Below are positions 37,041 through 48,575 of a stretch of 64,000 bases of DNA, piece after piece. The position numbers and the translations under genes were made by a program. Position 1 is the stretch's first letter, and every line of letters begins with the position of its first letter. This stretch comes from Pseudoscleropodium purum (lineage: Eukaryota; Streptophyta; Bryopsida; Hypnales; Brachytheciaceae), in assembly GCA_963969395.1 (NCBI GenBank), contig OZ017797.1, positions 24,242,001 to 24,306,000 on the forward strand, given 5' to 3'. The notes below the pieces were generated by a model, which had not been told where the DNA came from, did no database searches, and worked only from the letters and a program-made list of their open reading frames with translations.

Positions 37041-37251
37041 AATGATTTTGTTCTCTTACAACGCAAATCTTGCAATCCATGTAGTCAAAGTTTTTGAAAT
37101 TTTTGTGACACATTTTATATTAGTCTAGTGCAAGATCTTATAGTTAGATATGTAAAAAAGACAATTTCTAAAGTTTTTTGCACTTTGCAATAGAAATGGC
37201 AGTTTTCAATGGAATTGATGAAGAAAGACCTTAGGACTTTATAGGTTAAAT
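37040..37251 (-). mobile_element. Family A fragment, copy A9 (left end only)
   Basis: Reverse orientation. It contains the family landmarks TTGCAATCCATGTAG, GCAAGATCTTATAG and AGAAATGGCAGTTTT in the right order and ends with ACTTTATAGGTTAA near 37245. The right two thirds of the element are absent or unrecognisable. Confidence 0.6.
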
Positions 37252-37259
37252 AGACTGTA

Positions 37260-39200
37260 GATGTATTTAGATCCTAATCGGATTATCTAAATAAATAGTT
37301 TAATTCGTTCCTAGGGAGACAATTCTAATAGGACTACTTCTACAACAACACTAGAACAAACTAATAAAGAACTAAAACACACAAGGAATGCATACTTCCA
37401 ACTAACATTAATTTAATTCCTTACAATTTCTATAATAATTACTAAATTAATTATTCACTCCACTCTTAAAACACCAAGTTAAGTATCACCCCATTTGGAA
37501 TTGATTCTTAATCTTCAATTTGGACTCCTTCATCTTTCATTGAATCTCCATCCCTAGCCAAATCGAACTGTTGTGGATGAAACAGGTTCAGCTTTTGCTC
37601 TTACTCGGCTTGCTGTAACTTTCAATCTCCTACTCTAAAAAGGACATGTCACTTCTCCAATTGAACTTTGTCTCTAATATAGGAAACCACTACTTCTCCT
37701 TCACCAACTTGGTTTTATCCTCTTTAACTCCACAACTTGGCTTTATGTGATTTTTATCACTGCACCATTGACACTTCTTCTTTTCCGAATTGGAGCTCGG
37801 ACTCTTACTCTCATTACTCTCCATGACTCATTCTGCTTTGCAACTTTTAATTGGGTATAATCAATTAACCCTCATGCCCTGAATATCCTCTCTAATTGGA
37901 TCTGACTGATACTCTTAAATACTCAAGTAGGAATCGACACAACAAAGAAACTAAAAACTGCAAATTAACTTTCACCTTTAGAGCACTCACAAATAATTCA
38001 GACCTTCATACATATCTCCAAATTCCCGAATTGGATCACACAATAAATCATTCATGCAACCGTCAATTACCAATTTAGTATCACTCACAAACTACCAAAC
38101 TCCAACTTGGCAAAATCAACACATTGATTTAACTCATAACTTGTAAACACACAAACATACCATTCACCAATTTGCTTAATTCATTCTTTATTTAGCCGAA
38201 TAGGTGACATATCACCATTACAAACATAATTTTTTTCTTTCCTTTACTAACTAATTCACTCCAATTAGTTCACTGTTTTAAAATCTCCCACTCAGACCAC
38301 ACAATTTCTGTACCTAATCATCTTTTACTAACATATAATACCAATTTGGCTAAACAGTAATCACAACCAAATTGATCTCATACTCCAAAAATTCACTACT
38401 AGATTTCCATCATAACATCCTAATAGGTTAGCATCATCATGCATAAATCCTAATAGGACTAAATCATTCAACTGCTTCACAATCACCGATTTGGACTAAA
38501 GCTCTTCAGCTGCCACTCGCTCATAAACCGAATTGGTCTTCACGCCCACCACTGCAACCACCAACTCGAACAAACAAACTTCCACTTCCTCCACATGAAT
38601 AAGTACAAACAAATAAAAACACACACGAACGATTAGGACTCTTTCATTCACAATCAAACATACACAAAACCAAATAGAAACATAAAACGCATCCACTCAG
38701 ACTGGGACTCGCACTGGATTCTCTCAAATAGTGGGTCCCTTCCAAATCGGTAAACTCTGCCTTAAATCGTCAAGCCAGGCGGTTCCTTAACCAATTTGGA
38801 AACACTTCAAAACTCTCAAACCGCCAAATAGGAACCTCAAACATAACCGCAACTGCATAACTATACGTATAATCCTGATTGGAAAACGACCACAACTCCA
38901 AGTTGGTAAAATCAAGACAATCTTGACCAAGAATAAGAACACATGACATTCCAAATTGGAATCACCATCTTGTTCTACCAATTAGGATCCTCAACTTCCG
39001 ACTAGGTTGATTCTCAACATCAGTTCACGGCTCACTCCTGTATACTCCGATTTGGAAATAAACACACAACAATGACGACCCAAATTGGTTTATTAACATA
39101 CAAAATCACCCATTTGGAACATCAAATCAGAAAAACATAACCAAAATAGCACCAAATAGACACAAAAAAATGCAAAAATAAAATCCTATTAGGTTGTTTA
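37260..39200. repeat. Array of ~30 degenerate palindromic 9-mers (CCNAWTWGG type)
   Basis: A 1.9 kb stretch studded with near-palindromes such as CCTAATCGG (37273), CCGAATTGG (37785, 38026, 38528), CCAATTTGG (38341, 38791), CCTAATAGG (38419, 38449), CCGATTTGG (38486, 39048), CCAAATAGG (38824), CCAAATTGG (38951, 39080), CCAATTAGG (38978) and CCTATTAGG (39185). Many half-degraded versions lie between. Spacing is irregular, mostly 20-50 bp, and the spacers do not look alike. The density is far above the rest of the window and stops sharply at both ends. No coding potential was recognised. Function is unknown. Confidence 0.6.
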
Positions 39201-39747
39201 CATGGACATATCTACCTCCTCTACAAATTCTAACTGCATTGGATCATTAGAATCAAAGTAGTATTCAAAGATACAAACTTAATTATAGTGTAATAGTCAA
39301 ATAGCAAAACCAAATTACCAGTTGTATTCTACATTGTGCAAGATCATTGGATTGGCACATTAGGATGTCTATAATATGGTTGGCTCCTTGCCAAGTACTA
39401 TACTTGATTAAACTAATGATGTAATTGATCAAGTATTGTACAACATTCTCAAGAAGGTGGTTTTTGATCCATTAACTTCTAAAACATTTTTGGAGTTTTG
39501 AGGAGTCTAACAAAAATGAATTCATATTGAAAATAAGGTAGAGTTGAAAAAATTTTATTTACTTTTGCAACTTCAAATCGTAAGATTTTTTACCAAACTT
39601 GTATATCTACTTCCCCACCAATTTTTATAGTCTAGTTTCCAAAGGTCTCAAAGATCATAATGTTTGAAGTAATGCTACAAACAATTCCCAATCCATCACA
39701 AAGAAGGTTACACTTTGAAACTTTTGAAAAAAAAAATTATGTATTCT
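39201..39747. other. AT-rich spacer
   Basis: No gene or clear repeat boundary; it ends at the left tip of family-A element A4. Confidence 0.35.
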
Positions 39748-40683
39748 TTAACCCCTTAAAGTTCCTTGATTGTGTTTTTGCCAAAAATGTTCCAAAACTA
39801 CCATTTTTTATACAAGTTTCAAAATTTAGAAAAAAAAACACATATTTGGACACATGTAACCATAGGATCTTGTAGTACATTGGTTTGAAAAGACATGGTC
39901 AGAATTTCAAAAATTTCCACCATGTAGATTGCAAGATATTAGCATTTGAAGTGACAAAAATCATTTTTTTTCCCTATGAAAAATTGGGCAATTGAACTTC
40001 ACAAGGTCACACATGTATGAAAAAATGTTAAAAATTATTGCAACTCTTTGGGTTCATTCTTCAAGGTATGTTGGTTATATACTTGAAAATTTTCAAATCA
40101 TTTGAAATTGTACAACATATAGGAAAAAAAAAGTAAGTAGAAAGATGTAGAGAATGGTTCAAAATACTAAATTATTAACAATTTATTTATGGAATTGAAA
40201 AATGTCAATTCCAATGGTTTTAATGTTTTAATAAACAATATTCACATGATGTTTTTATTTTTTTTCAAAAATATTGAAAATTGAGTTCAATAAAGGACTT
40301 CAAAGTTTATTTGGGGGTAGAGAATCCATAACTGCCCACAAACTAAAACACTTCATTACTTTTGACTCATTGATCAAAATGGAAAGATTCAAAGCTTTTA
40401 ATGTATATAGAAATATAAAAAACCAATTTCAAATTTAGATTTTTGAAAAAAATGATTTTTTCAAATCTACCTAGATTGCATGAGTTGAGAAACAAACTAT
40501 ATATTAGGCTAAAACTTTTGACTCATATTTCCAAATGTCCTAAAATTTAATACATATGAAAGATATTACTTGTCCACACCTTCTATCAAAATTTGGGCCA
40601 AAAATATAGAAATCTCTATTCACACGTACCTACCCAAAATTTCTATATTGCCAAAAAACGCAATTTGGTCCTTCAGGGTTTAG
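39748..40683 (+). mobile_element. TTAA-bounded non-autonomous element, family A copy A4
   Basis: Left tip TTAACCCCTTAAAGTTCC at 39748. The right tip near 40683 is decayed (CCTTCAGGGTTTAG in place of CCTTTAGGGGTTAA). The body carries all family landmarks in order, including ACTGCCCACAAACTAAA and AAAAAACGCAATTTGG near the right end. Confidence 0.75.
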
Positions 40684-41313
40684 TTGAAAATTTTGATATT
40701 ATGTTGGTGAATTGAATTGAGAATCTTGTGAAAACTCCACAAAATAATACTTGAATTTCATCTTTTAATAATCATTTTGTGGAAAAAACAAAAGATCATA
40801 GAAAAAACTAAATTGTTAATAAATTTAATGTAAACTTGAATAATGCCAACTCAAATGGTTGAAATGTTGTAGTAAACTATTTAAGCCCTGTGAACATTAG
40901 AATTCTCAAAAATTATGAAAATTAAGTTGAGAAATTAGCCTTATATGATATTCTTCCAAAGAGATCCTACAAATTCTTTCAAAACTAAATTTCTCATATT
41001 TTGTACATCACTATTGTAAAAAGAAATAACAATTTTTGTAGGTATAGATTTATTTTTGAGAAAATTTTCTTTTCAATATAAAATAAATTTTGTTTTAGGA
41101 TGTCCAAAATTTTGGGGAAAGAAAAAATGATATAAATCTCTAAACATAAATATGTTTTGTATGCAAATTAGGTGGTTAAAAAGCTAGAAGACCTATCTAG
41201 TGATTCTAATCTACATAACAATTTTCAAAAATACCATAAAAATATGCATTTGTAGGAGCTTGCAAAACTCCATTTAGGCTAATGATTGAAATGCTTTGAG
41301 GGTTAACTATTTA

Positions 41314-41561
41314 TTAACCCCCAAAGGACCAATATACTATTTTTAGCAGCATAGTGATTTGGGGCAAGTACTTATGACTAGAAATTTACATATTTTAGGT
41401 TGAAATTTTACTATAAGGTGTGGACAAGGAATATCTTTCATGTGCACTAAGTTTCATAACTTTTGGAAATAAGAGTAAAAAGTTATTGCATAATGTATTG
41501 TTTGTTTGTTTAAGAAAAAATCATTTTTTTCAAAAATAAAAATTTGAAATTCGTTTTCTAG

Positions 41562-41649
<88 letters not shown>

Positions 41650-42263
41650 AGTTTGAATCATTCTATTTTTATCAATGAGTGAAAAGTTATGAGGATTTTT
41701 TGTTTCTGGACAATTATAGATTCTCTACTCTAAAATAAACTTTAAAGTCCTTTATCTTACTCAATTTTCAATAGATTTAGAAAAAAATAAAATCATAGGA
41801 TGTAGATTTTTTATAACAATATTAAAACCATCAAAATTGGAAATTTTCAATTCCATAATTAAATTCTTAATAATTTAGTATTTGAAATCATTCTCTATTT
41901 TTTTCTACTTACTATTTTTTTCCTATATGTTGTACAATTCGAAATTATTTGAAATTTCTTTAGCATGTAAAAAAATTGTCTAGGAAAAAGAATCCAAAGA
42001 AGTACTACCATTTCGGACATTTTTTCATAGAAAATTGAGCTTGTGAAGTGCAACTGCCCTATTTTTTGCAAGGCCAAAAGAATGATTTTAGTGAATTTGA
42101 TTGCTTATGTTTTGTAGTCCACGTGGTTGAAATTTCTGAAATTTTCACCACGTATTCTCAAGTTGACATACTACAATTACATATTTTTACTAAAAATTGT
42201 ACTAGAAATGGCAGTTTTTGAGTGTTTTCAATAAAAAGATATTCATGGAACTTAAGGAGTTAA
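41314..42263 (-). mobile_element. TTAA-bounded non-autonomous element, family A copy A5
   Basis: Reverse orientation, complete: TTAACCCCCAAAGGACC at 41314 and GGAACTTAAGGAGTTAA ending at 42263. It contains the expanded (TA)n run 41565-41647 at the position where other copies have a short TATATATATA, so the microsatellite grew from an internal seed of the element. Confidence 0.8.
41565..41647. repeat. (TA)n microsatellite within element A5
   Basis: About 83 bp of uninterrupted TA dinucleotides. Confidence 0.97.
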
Positions 42264-43759
42264 GATCATATGAAGACTATGTTGGGTTTTTTGCAATTGA
42301 AGTTTAATGAAAGTATACTTCGAAGCATGAATCAAGAGACTTGCACTGAGGATGCAATAAATACATAAATAATTAAAACAAACATATAAAAGAATTACAC
42401 CAATAAGCACCACTAATAGCAACAGAGCATTATTACTACTACAAAACATAAATGATTTTAATTTGATCTTATTGGTAAGTGAGAGAGGATTTGGACTCAC
42501 TTCAACATACATTATTGAACGTCATATGAATAAATTATGAAATTTCACATTTATTATTTATATTTGGACCAAAATTTTGCCAATAGAATCTTGAAGGGTC
42601 TCTTATTCAAATTGGGCTCATCTTGTGTCATTACTATCTAGGGTTTAGTCACTTTAGGTGTTGCATTTTTGACAATGATGATTATAGATGTACATACCTT
42701 GTAAGTTAGGCTAGACTTTTTCAAACTTTGTCTAAAAGATTAAAAATATCAAAATTATACATGTAAGTGTGCAATTGTTACAAGTGGAAAATTGAAATTG
42801 TTGGTCAACCCATTTTTTTGAGAGGCTCATAAATAGCAAAAAAAAATGATTTTTTATAGTATGGGTACTCCAAAAATGCAATCACAAATTGATTATATTA
42901 CAATTTTGCATTTTTGGCACTACCTTATGAAATATGGGCTTTCTTAAATGTTTATTTATTTTTTACTTTATTATTAGGCAATGGTTTCAATAAGTTTCTA
43001 AAATTTGATAATTTTTGGAATTAGACAACCTACCAAATGAAGTCCTTATATGGCTTGTCACATTTATTGAAATATATAAATATAGGAAGAAATCAAACTT
43101 TCTTTCATAATTTAGTCCTAAAATTTACTCATCTATAGTTGAAGGAAAATAAAACATTTTTTCAACTCAAATTTTTTATGATTAATTAAAATATTATTTT
43201 ACATAATTACAACATAATAAATTTTGGGCAAAATTTTGGCACTTGAAGTCTATATTTAGATTTTCAAACAATTGGATCTAAAAAACAATTTAATAATGTA
43301 AGTGCATAGGGTAAGAAGATTCACCTTCTATATATTTTTACTATTTATTTGTAACTTAATTCACTTTCAACTTCTAGTTGGAAGTTGTTTTGAATTTTTT
43401 TTGAAAGAAGGTTTCTAAATGCCTAAATCATTGCAACAATTTTTTTTCAACTTTTTTATAAAAGACATAGCTTATATATATGTTAAACTTTTTATAAATT
43501 TATTTTTATTTTCTTTATTCTATATGAATTCATTTCTAAACTTGCTTCAAAATAGACATTTTAGTAATAGTTTCTCAATCTTCACAATGTGCACTCAAAA
43601 AATGTGATCCTAGTTCCAAGGTCATTCATTGAAGTTAGTACTCAAAGTGTGAAAACACCTTGGGACTAGTTTCTAATTTTTTTTTGAAACAAATGGGCAA
43701 TTACTAGTTTCTAACTTTCAGAAAAGTATTTCAAACATTGAACATGAACATTTCGGTTG
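42264..43759. other. AT-rich intergenic DNA
   Basis: About 1.5 kb without gene-like frames; lies between family-A copies A5 and A6. Confidence 0.4.
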
Positions 43760-44666
43760 TTGAACCTCCAAAGGACCAAGGCCTTTTTTTTGCAAAAAAC
43801 ACTCAAAATTGCCATTTCTATAGCAAAGAGTAAAAAAAAATTTTAATTGTTTTTCATGCACATTTAATTGTAGGATCTTACATCTAACTAGTATGAAAAT
43901 GTGTGGAAAAAATTTAAGTAGTTTTGACCATACAAATTGCAAGATATTTGTGTTTAAAGTGGAAAAAATAAGTTTTTCAATACTTTGTTGCATTATATTT
44001 TTTTAACTTTGAACCTTCTTAACTTAAATTTTTTGTACTATAGAGTTTTGAACTTTAATTTTTATGGTGAAGAAGTGAGTTGAGGATCTGGGAAAGAAAA
44101 ACATATACAGAAAAACTTAATTTTTATTCTTTAAAAAATTATTAAGTAAAAATAGATACAAGATAGAAGGAAAATCTAATATAACAATATCTCTAAGATG
44201 GAATTAAAATGCACTAATGACAATGGTGAGATTGTTCAAAAAAGCAAATTAAACCATGTAAAACTTTTGTTTTTGAAAAATTATAGAAATTACATTAAAA
44301 AATAAATCCTATAAGTTATTTTTTTCAAGATGATGCTTTAATTGCCCCCAAAACAAGATTGTCCATAATTTTCTCATATCAAATCCAAATGGAATGAATC
44401 AAAGATTTCCATTTAGACAAAAATATAATCTATAAGAATTTTTATTTATTTGTAAATATTGAAAATTTTGAATTTTTTTTGTTGCTTATTTGGGAATAAC
44501 TTTTGTTCTCAAGCACCAATTGAAAAATATATATATTCCTATGAAGATAATCAACTTTTCTATCTTCCAAAAAAATTTAAAAAAATTTAGACAAAAATTT
44601 AGACTGTAGGTACTTGTTCAAAATCCCATTTGTCCCTTGAAGGGACAATGGTCTTCTAGGGGTTAA
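43760..44666 (+). mobile_element. TTAA-type element, diverged family A copy A6
   Basis: The left tip reads TTGAACCTCCAAAGGACC at 43760 (one base off TTAA) and the right tip TTCTAGGGGTTAA ends at 44666. The left landmark AAATTGCCATTTCTA and the ATTGCAAGATAT block are present, but the right half is strongly diverged, so this may be a subfamily. Confidence 0.6.
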
Positions 44667-44892
44667 TCCCTAAACGACATGAGGACATTTTCTAACCAAT
44701 GAATAATAAAGAATCTCTTTTTGTTGGACAGAAGTGCAACTATTCATACTCCAAATTTTGTGTGAAAAGGGAAGGTTGTCTATACTGGGTTGACTTCCAA
44801 TGAGTGATTTTGTATTTTTTTTAAACCAACAATTCACATAGTACCAAACCAAGATGACTTCTATGATGACTAGTGCATCTTTTAAGGGTTAA
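44663..44892. mobile_element. Small TTAA-bounded element (230 bp) abutting A6
   Basis: It begins TTAATCCCTAAACG, sharing its TTAA with the right end of A6, and ends CTTTTAAGGGTTAA at 44892, giving short inverted tips. No clear body match to family A or B. It could be an internally deleted relative that inserted into the TTAA left by A6. Confidence 0.5.
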
Positions 44893-45440
44893 ATGATGAC
44901 AACAAGGCCAACTACCTTTTAAAATGGAGTTTTTTCCTCTAATATGGAAATGTAAGCGTTAGGAAACTTGGTAACAAAAAGTGTTTCATTTGTTTCAACA
45001 AAAAGGAAAAAAAAAATTCAAGTTTTCTAGAGTTGGAATTACAAAAGATAGAATACAAAACCCCAACCACGAGTGCCCTCTAGGCAGCAAGGACATTACA
45101 ACGACAAGAATACATCGGACAAAGCAAGACCGGACAAAGATTGAAAATTCATTTTCAATCCACTTGTGTTTGGCAAGTACGTATTTCACCCTTTGCAATG
45201 AAATTCCGTTTCATTTGTTTCAAAAAATAAAAATTCATTTCAACTTCCAACACAGCATGGAAGTTTGCTTTTAATTAAGCAACTGGATTACACATGAATT
45301 AAAGGTTCCTGGTCCCCTAAGCCAGAAGATCATAGAGTTCATCAGCATGTTATTCAGCAACAATGATACAACTTAATGCAAGCACTAAATTCCTTCCCTG
45401 ATCATTGAATTGATGGAACTTATTAATCACAAAGTGACAG
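44893..45440. other. AT-rich flank changing to gene-like composition
   Basis: Contains two direct copies of GTTTCATTTGTTTCAA (near 44985 and 45207). No gene recognised. Confidence 0.3.
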
Positions 45441-46031
45441 TTCTAAGTTGCAAAAAAAGTCAAGCAATCGACTCTTGCAAATCACTCAGCCCGCGCAGCA
45501 GCATTCCACTCATCGGTCAGTCGATCAAAGCGACGGAGATTCCTCTCTCGGGGCCAGATTCACGACGAAGGAATCCTCGTCCGGGTATCCGCGTCCAGCC
45601 CGCCCAAACAAGCAGCAGTTGGTGACATCCGGGACCAGCAGTTAAGGCCCCTCGTCCCACAGCCTGGGCTGCCTCGTTTTTCGTTTCCACCCCGCATGGG
45701 AACTCAACGAACCTCTCTGCATGTTGACGTAAATTCGGGACTAGGCTGAAGTTTAACAGCGTGGATCATTCAAGTGCAGAATGAATGCTGACAATTATGT
45801 GCATGAGCTTCTTTTGATTTGAGTATAGGAAGTTGTCGCAATCTGGGCTTGGTGGTGGATGGAGGATAAGCGCAAGGGGAAGGAAAACTCTGGAGATTTT
45901 GGTTTTGAATTGGTTTTCGTTGTAGTGCTTGTGTCTGCGCTTGTCGTTGCGGTCGTGTGCGTGCGTGCGTGCGTGTTTTTGAGAGGAATGTCTTGAAGGA
46001 GGTGAGTTGAGGAGTACCGAGAGATTGAGCT
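45441..46031 (+). promoter_or_regulatory. Probable promoter and 5' UTR of the 46032 gene
   Basis: GC content rises sharply from about 45450. A GTGC tetranucleotide run lies at about 45955-45976, roughly 60 bp before the ATG, and is likely part of the 5' leader. No convincing TATA box was placed. Confidence 0.4.
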
Positions 46032-48575
46032 ATGGGGGGTTACCAGCTGAGTTTGCAGTCTGGGTTTCACAACCCAGCTGCGCGACTAGACGCGAAGCAT
46101 GCGAAGAATGGCAGTATTGGGCGTGACGATGGGAGTGGCGCCCTTGGGAAGAAGTCTAAGAGGAGTGAGTTGTCTAAGGATATGTTCGGATTCGGTGTGT
46201 TCCCGAGCAAGCGCGTTTCTTCGCAGCAGAGTTTGGAGGGATTGATGCAACAGGAGGGATTCAGCCCTCCTCGTCACAGCACAGCCTGCTGCGACGGATT
46301 ATCCTTAGGACGTGAGTTGTCAACGGAGCGGCGGTTGAGCACGAAAGTGAGGATGTCTTCACACGACCCCAGCTCCGACAGTTTCCGTTCGGACGACAGC
46401 GACCACCTCGCGCTCTGGGAGGAGAAGGAGCTCCCGACTGGAAGCAGCGACCGCGACGGGTGGATGAAGCTTACGGCCACGCAGTCGCCGCGGTGGCTGG
46501 ACGCTATGGCGAAGCTGGCGCCGTGGCGAAGCTCCCCGGTGCACCCCAAGTCGTGGGACACGCCGCGCGTGTCGCTCGACCGGAAGCCGAGCACGCGCTC
46601 GTTGCATGACTCCACCAAAGCCTGGTACAGCAAGAAGAAGTGGGGGCCCAAAGTGGTGCGCCAGAGTGGCGAGCTTAACGCTGCGCTGATGGTGAATTCT
46701 GCGAAATGGGACAACGACACTTCGGAAGATGGAAGCAGCTTCTCCAGGATGATGGAAGAGGATACGCGCTTCACAGCTTCCGCGGTAGCGTGGGACATTT
46801 CTCTCCGCCCTGAACCCGCCGTTGTAGAGAATCCGCGGCAATTTCCTTCAGAGATCGAAAATGGGAATGGGGATGATGCGAAGACGACGGGTACGCACGA
46901 CGTGACTGGCATTACGAATGCTGGGGAAGATATCATGGCGAAGGAATATGGGGATTCGCCACGGAGTGAAGCTGTCTTCGATGGCCACTCGGAGTACGCG
47001 AGCTGCAGGACATTTGTTGAGGACGAGATTCTCTCTGACAATGAATCCCAGGAGATCAAATCTGAAGATTTCGCGAACGTGGTGGATTTCGTTGCGCCGT
47101 TGTTCACCAAGAAAGAGGATTCCTCATCGAAAGGCGGCGAGAAGCGGGTGAGTTTCAAGTGGGAAGCTGGGCCGAAGCTGAGAGCGGAGGAAGTAGCGCC
47201 CACCACTGAGACGCCACACCCGCCGCCCGTCGGATCTTCGACGCCTTACGAAACACTTCGCCAACAGTACATGATGAAGTCGAAGAGCGCGCCCTTGGAT
47301 GGTCTGTACGTGTTCTTGCCGCAGGGTGACAGTGCGAAGCTCCCGCTGCCGTGGATGAACGAAGCCGCGGAGAATTCTGCTCTGACGAAATCGAAATCGT
47401 GTAATGGTGGGCACCGACGAGTGAACAGCTCCTCGGATCTCAGATTGTTCACGAAGCTGCGCAAGTCTCTGCTTGGGGATATTAAGAACGAGGAGTACAT
47501 GGAGTCGACGTCTCCGAGGAGCATCCTCCGCGGGCCAGACGACGGCATGAGTGTGCCGTCGTCTTCCAATCCCTCCCTGCGCTCCGACCCTGGCACGCCA
47601 GCGTTTTCCGCCAGACCCACATCGACTTCCCAATCCATGTCGAGCTGCAGCGCTTCCTTTGACCTCAACGAAGGCGATTACGAAATGACTTACAATCTGA
47701 ATTCGTCCGCAGCGTGCATTATTGTGGAGTCGCGGCGCGTGAGCTTGTCGTTCCGTGACTTCGGCCCCGCTCAATCTGCAGGCATGACTGAGCCATCCGA
47801 GGCCGCGACTTCGAACGTCGAGCTCAGCCAATTGGACGCGAACGCGTTACGTTCGAGTCCCAAGCTTTGGACTGCAACATTCTCCGCGCGTTTTTGTGAG
47901 TCGGACATGCCGGAGAGTACCTGTGCACTTGAATCCGAGTTCACGGAGCTGTCGTCTCCGCCGCCCATGAGGCAGCTTGCGTATTTGATGTCGTGCGAGG
48001 ACGAGCAGAACCAGCAGCGGCCAACTGTGATGCAGAAGTCGAGGTCTCGCAACAGCGGCGAGTTCACGGCGCGTCTCGGCGTAATGTTCTCGCCGTTGCG
48101 GTTGATTTCGTCGAATGAATCTTCCAACCATGGCTGCTTCGTCACCACAACGGTTTCCCCTCCCCATGACGAGGGGGAAGAAGCGCGCCCACCTGTTTTC
48201 GGTTCGACTGTGAAGATTCTCCGTCCTGTGGAGCTTCGTTCCTCATCGACGAAATCGCGGAAGGCGAAAGGCTCCTTGACGAATGCGGAGCTGGGGAAAT
48301 CGCGGTCCAGCAAGCGACGCCATTCTTCCGATGATCCACAGACCATGATGGTGAGCTTCATGTCCACTCTTCAATTCTCACGGTGCACACCATGCCTAAT
48401 CCTTCAATTGCAAGTGCTCACATGCCCTCGTTACTTTTTCCAGGTCACATTTAGCAAGGCTATGAAAAAGATATTGTCGAAATGTACTGTGAGACGATCC
48501 ACCCGAAGAAGGAAGCCCAAGATGGATGCTCCTCCTCTCGCTGCCCTTTCGCCACCTGAGTTTCACTTCAGCTAG
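46032..48575 (+). CDS. Large disordered protein with weak resemblance to plant DUF688 proteins
   Basis: One open frame of 847 codons from the ATG at 46032, by far the longest in the window, with strong coding composition. The product is Ser/Pro-rich and polar, with no membrane segment or enzyme motif seen. Notable blocks: SPRWLDAMAKLAPWRSSPVH (~residues 152-171), VSFKWEAGPKLRAEEV (~374-389) with a Pro-rich follow-up, KSKSAPLDGLYVFLP (~417-431) and a basic C-terminus (KAMKKILSKCTVRRSTRRRK). The F-K-W-E block followed by prolines resembles the (V/I)PFxWE signature of plant DUF688 proteins, whose function is unknown; this link is tentative. Near the end, 48351-48443 (GTGAGC...TTTTTCCAG) has perfect intron borders, is 93 bp long and lacks an in-frame stop. 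Splicing would give 816 aa, retention 847 aa. Long frames on the opposite strand are shadows of this gene. Confidence 0.75.
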   Translation: MGGYQLSLQSGFHNPAARLDAKHAKNGSIGRDDGSGALGKKSKRSELSKDMFGFGVFPSKRVSSQQSLEGLMQQEGFSPPRHSTACCDGLSLGRELSTERRLSTKVRMSSHDPSSDSFRSDDSDHLALWEEKELPTGSSDRDGWMKLTATQSPRWLDAMAKLAPWRSSPVHPKSWDTPRVSLDRKPSTRSLHDSTKAWYSKKKWGPKVVRQSGELNAALMVNSAKWDNDTSEDGSSFSRMMEEDTRFTASAVAWDISLRPEPAVVENPRQFPSEIENGNGDDAKTTGTHDVTGITNAGEDIMAKEYGDSPRSEAVFDGHSEYASCRTFVEDEILSDNESQEIKSEDFANVVDFVAPLFTKKEDSSSKGGEKRVSFKWEAGPKLRAEEVAPTTETPHPPPVGSSTPYETLRQQYMMKSKSAPLDGLYVFLPQGDSAKLPLPWMNEAAENSALTKSKSCNGGHRRVNSSSDLRLFTKLRKSLLGDIKNEEYMESTSPRSILRGPDDGMSVPSSSNPSLRSDPGTPAFSARPTSTSQSMSSCSASFDLNEGDYEMTYNLNSSAACIIVESRRVSLSFRDFGPAQSAGMTEPSEAATSNVELSQLDANALRSSPKLWTATFSARFCESDMPESTCALESEFTELSSPPPMRQLAYLMSCEDEQNQQRPTVMQKSRSRNSGEFTARLGVMFSPLRLISSNESSNHGCFVTTTVSPPHDEGEEARPPVFGSTVKILRPVELRSSSTKSRKAKGSLTNAELGKSRSSKRRHSSDDPQTMMVSFMSTLQFSRCTPCLILQLQVLTCPRYFFQVTFSKAMKKILSKCTVRRSTRRRKPKMDAPPLAALSPPEFHFS
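48351..48443 (+). other. Candidate in-frame intron (exitron-like) near the 3' end of the 46032 gene
   Basis: Starts GGTGAGC and ends with a T-rich tract and CAG. Length 93 bp is a multiple of three and the frame reads through it. The translated stretch (CTPCLILQLQVLTCPRYFFQ) is hydrophobic and unlike the polar protein around it, which favours removal by splicing. Confidence 0.65.

Noticed and set aside
37260..39200. CRISPR-like array
   Set aside because: The repeated unit is only 9 bp and degenerate, spacing is irregular, there are no cas genes, and the DNA is eukaryotic nuclear.
37260..39200. Array of MADS-domain CArG boxes
   Set aside because: The motif has five, not six, A/T-type positions between CC and GG, and several versions contain internal G or C.
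46274..47831. Long open frames on the minus strand (310 and 235 codons)
   Set aside because: They lie entirely opposite the 847-codon frame, overlap each other in different phases, and their translations look like reversed GC-rich coding sequence with no family features.
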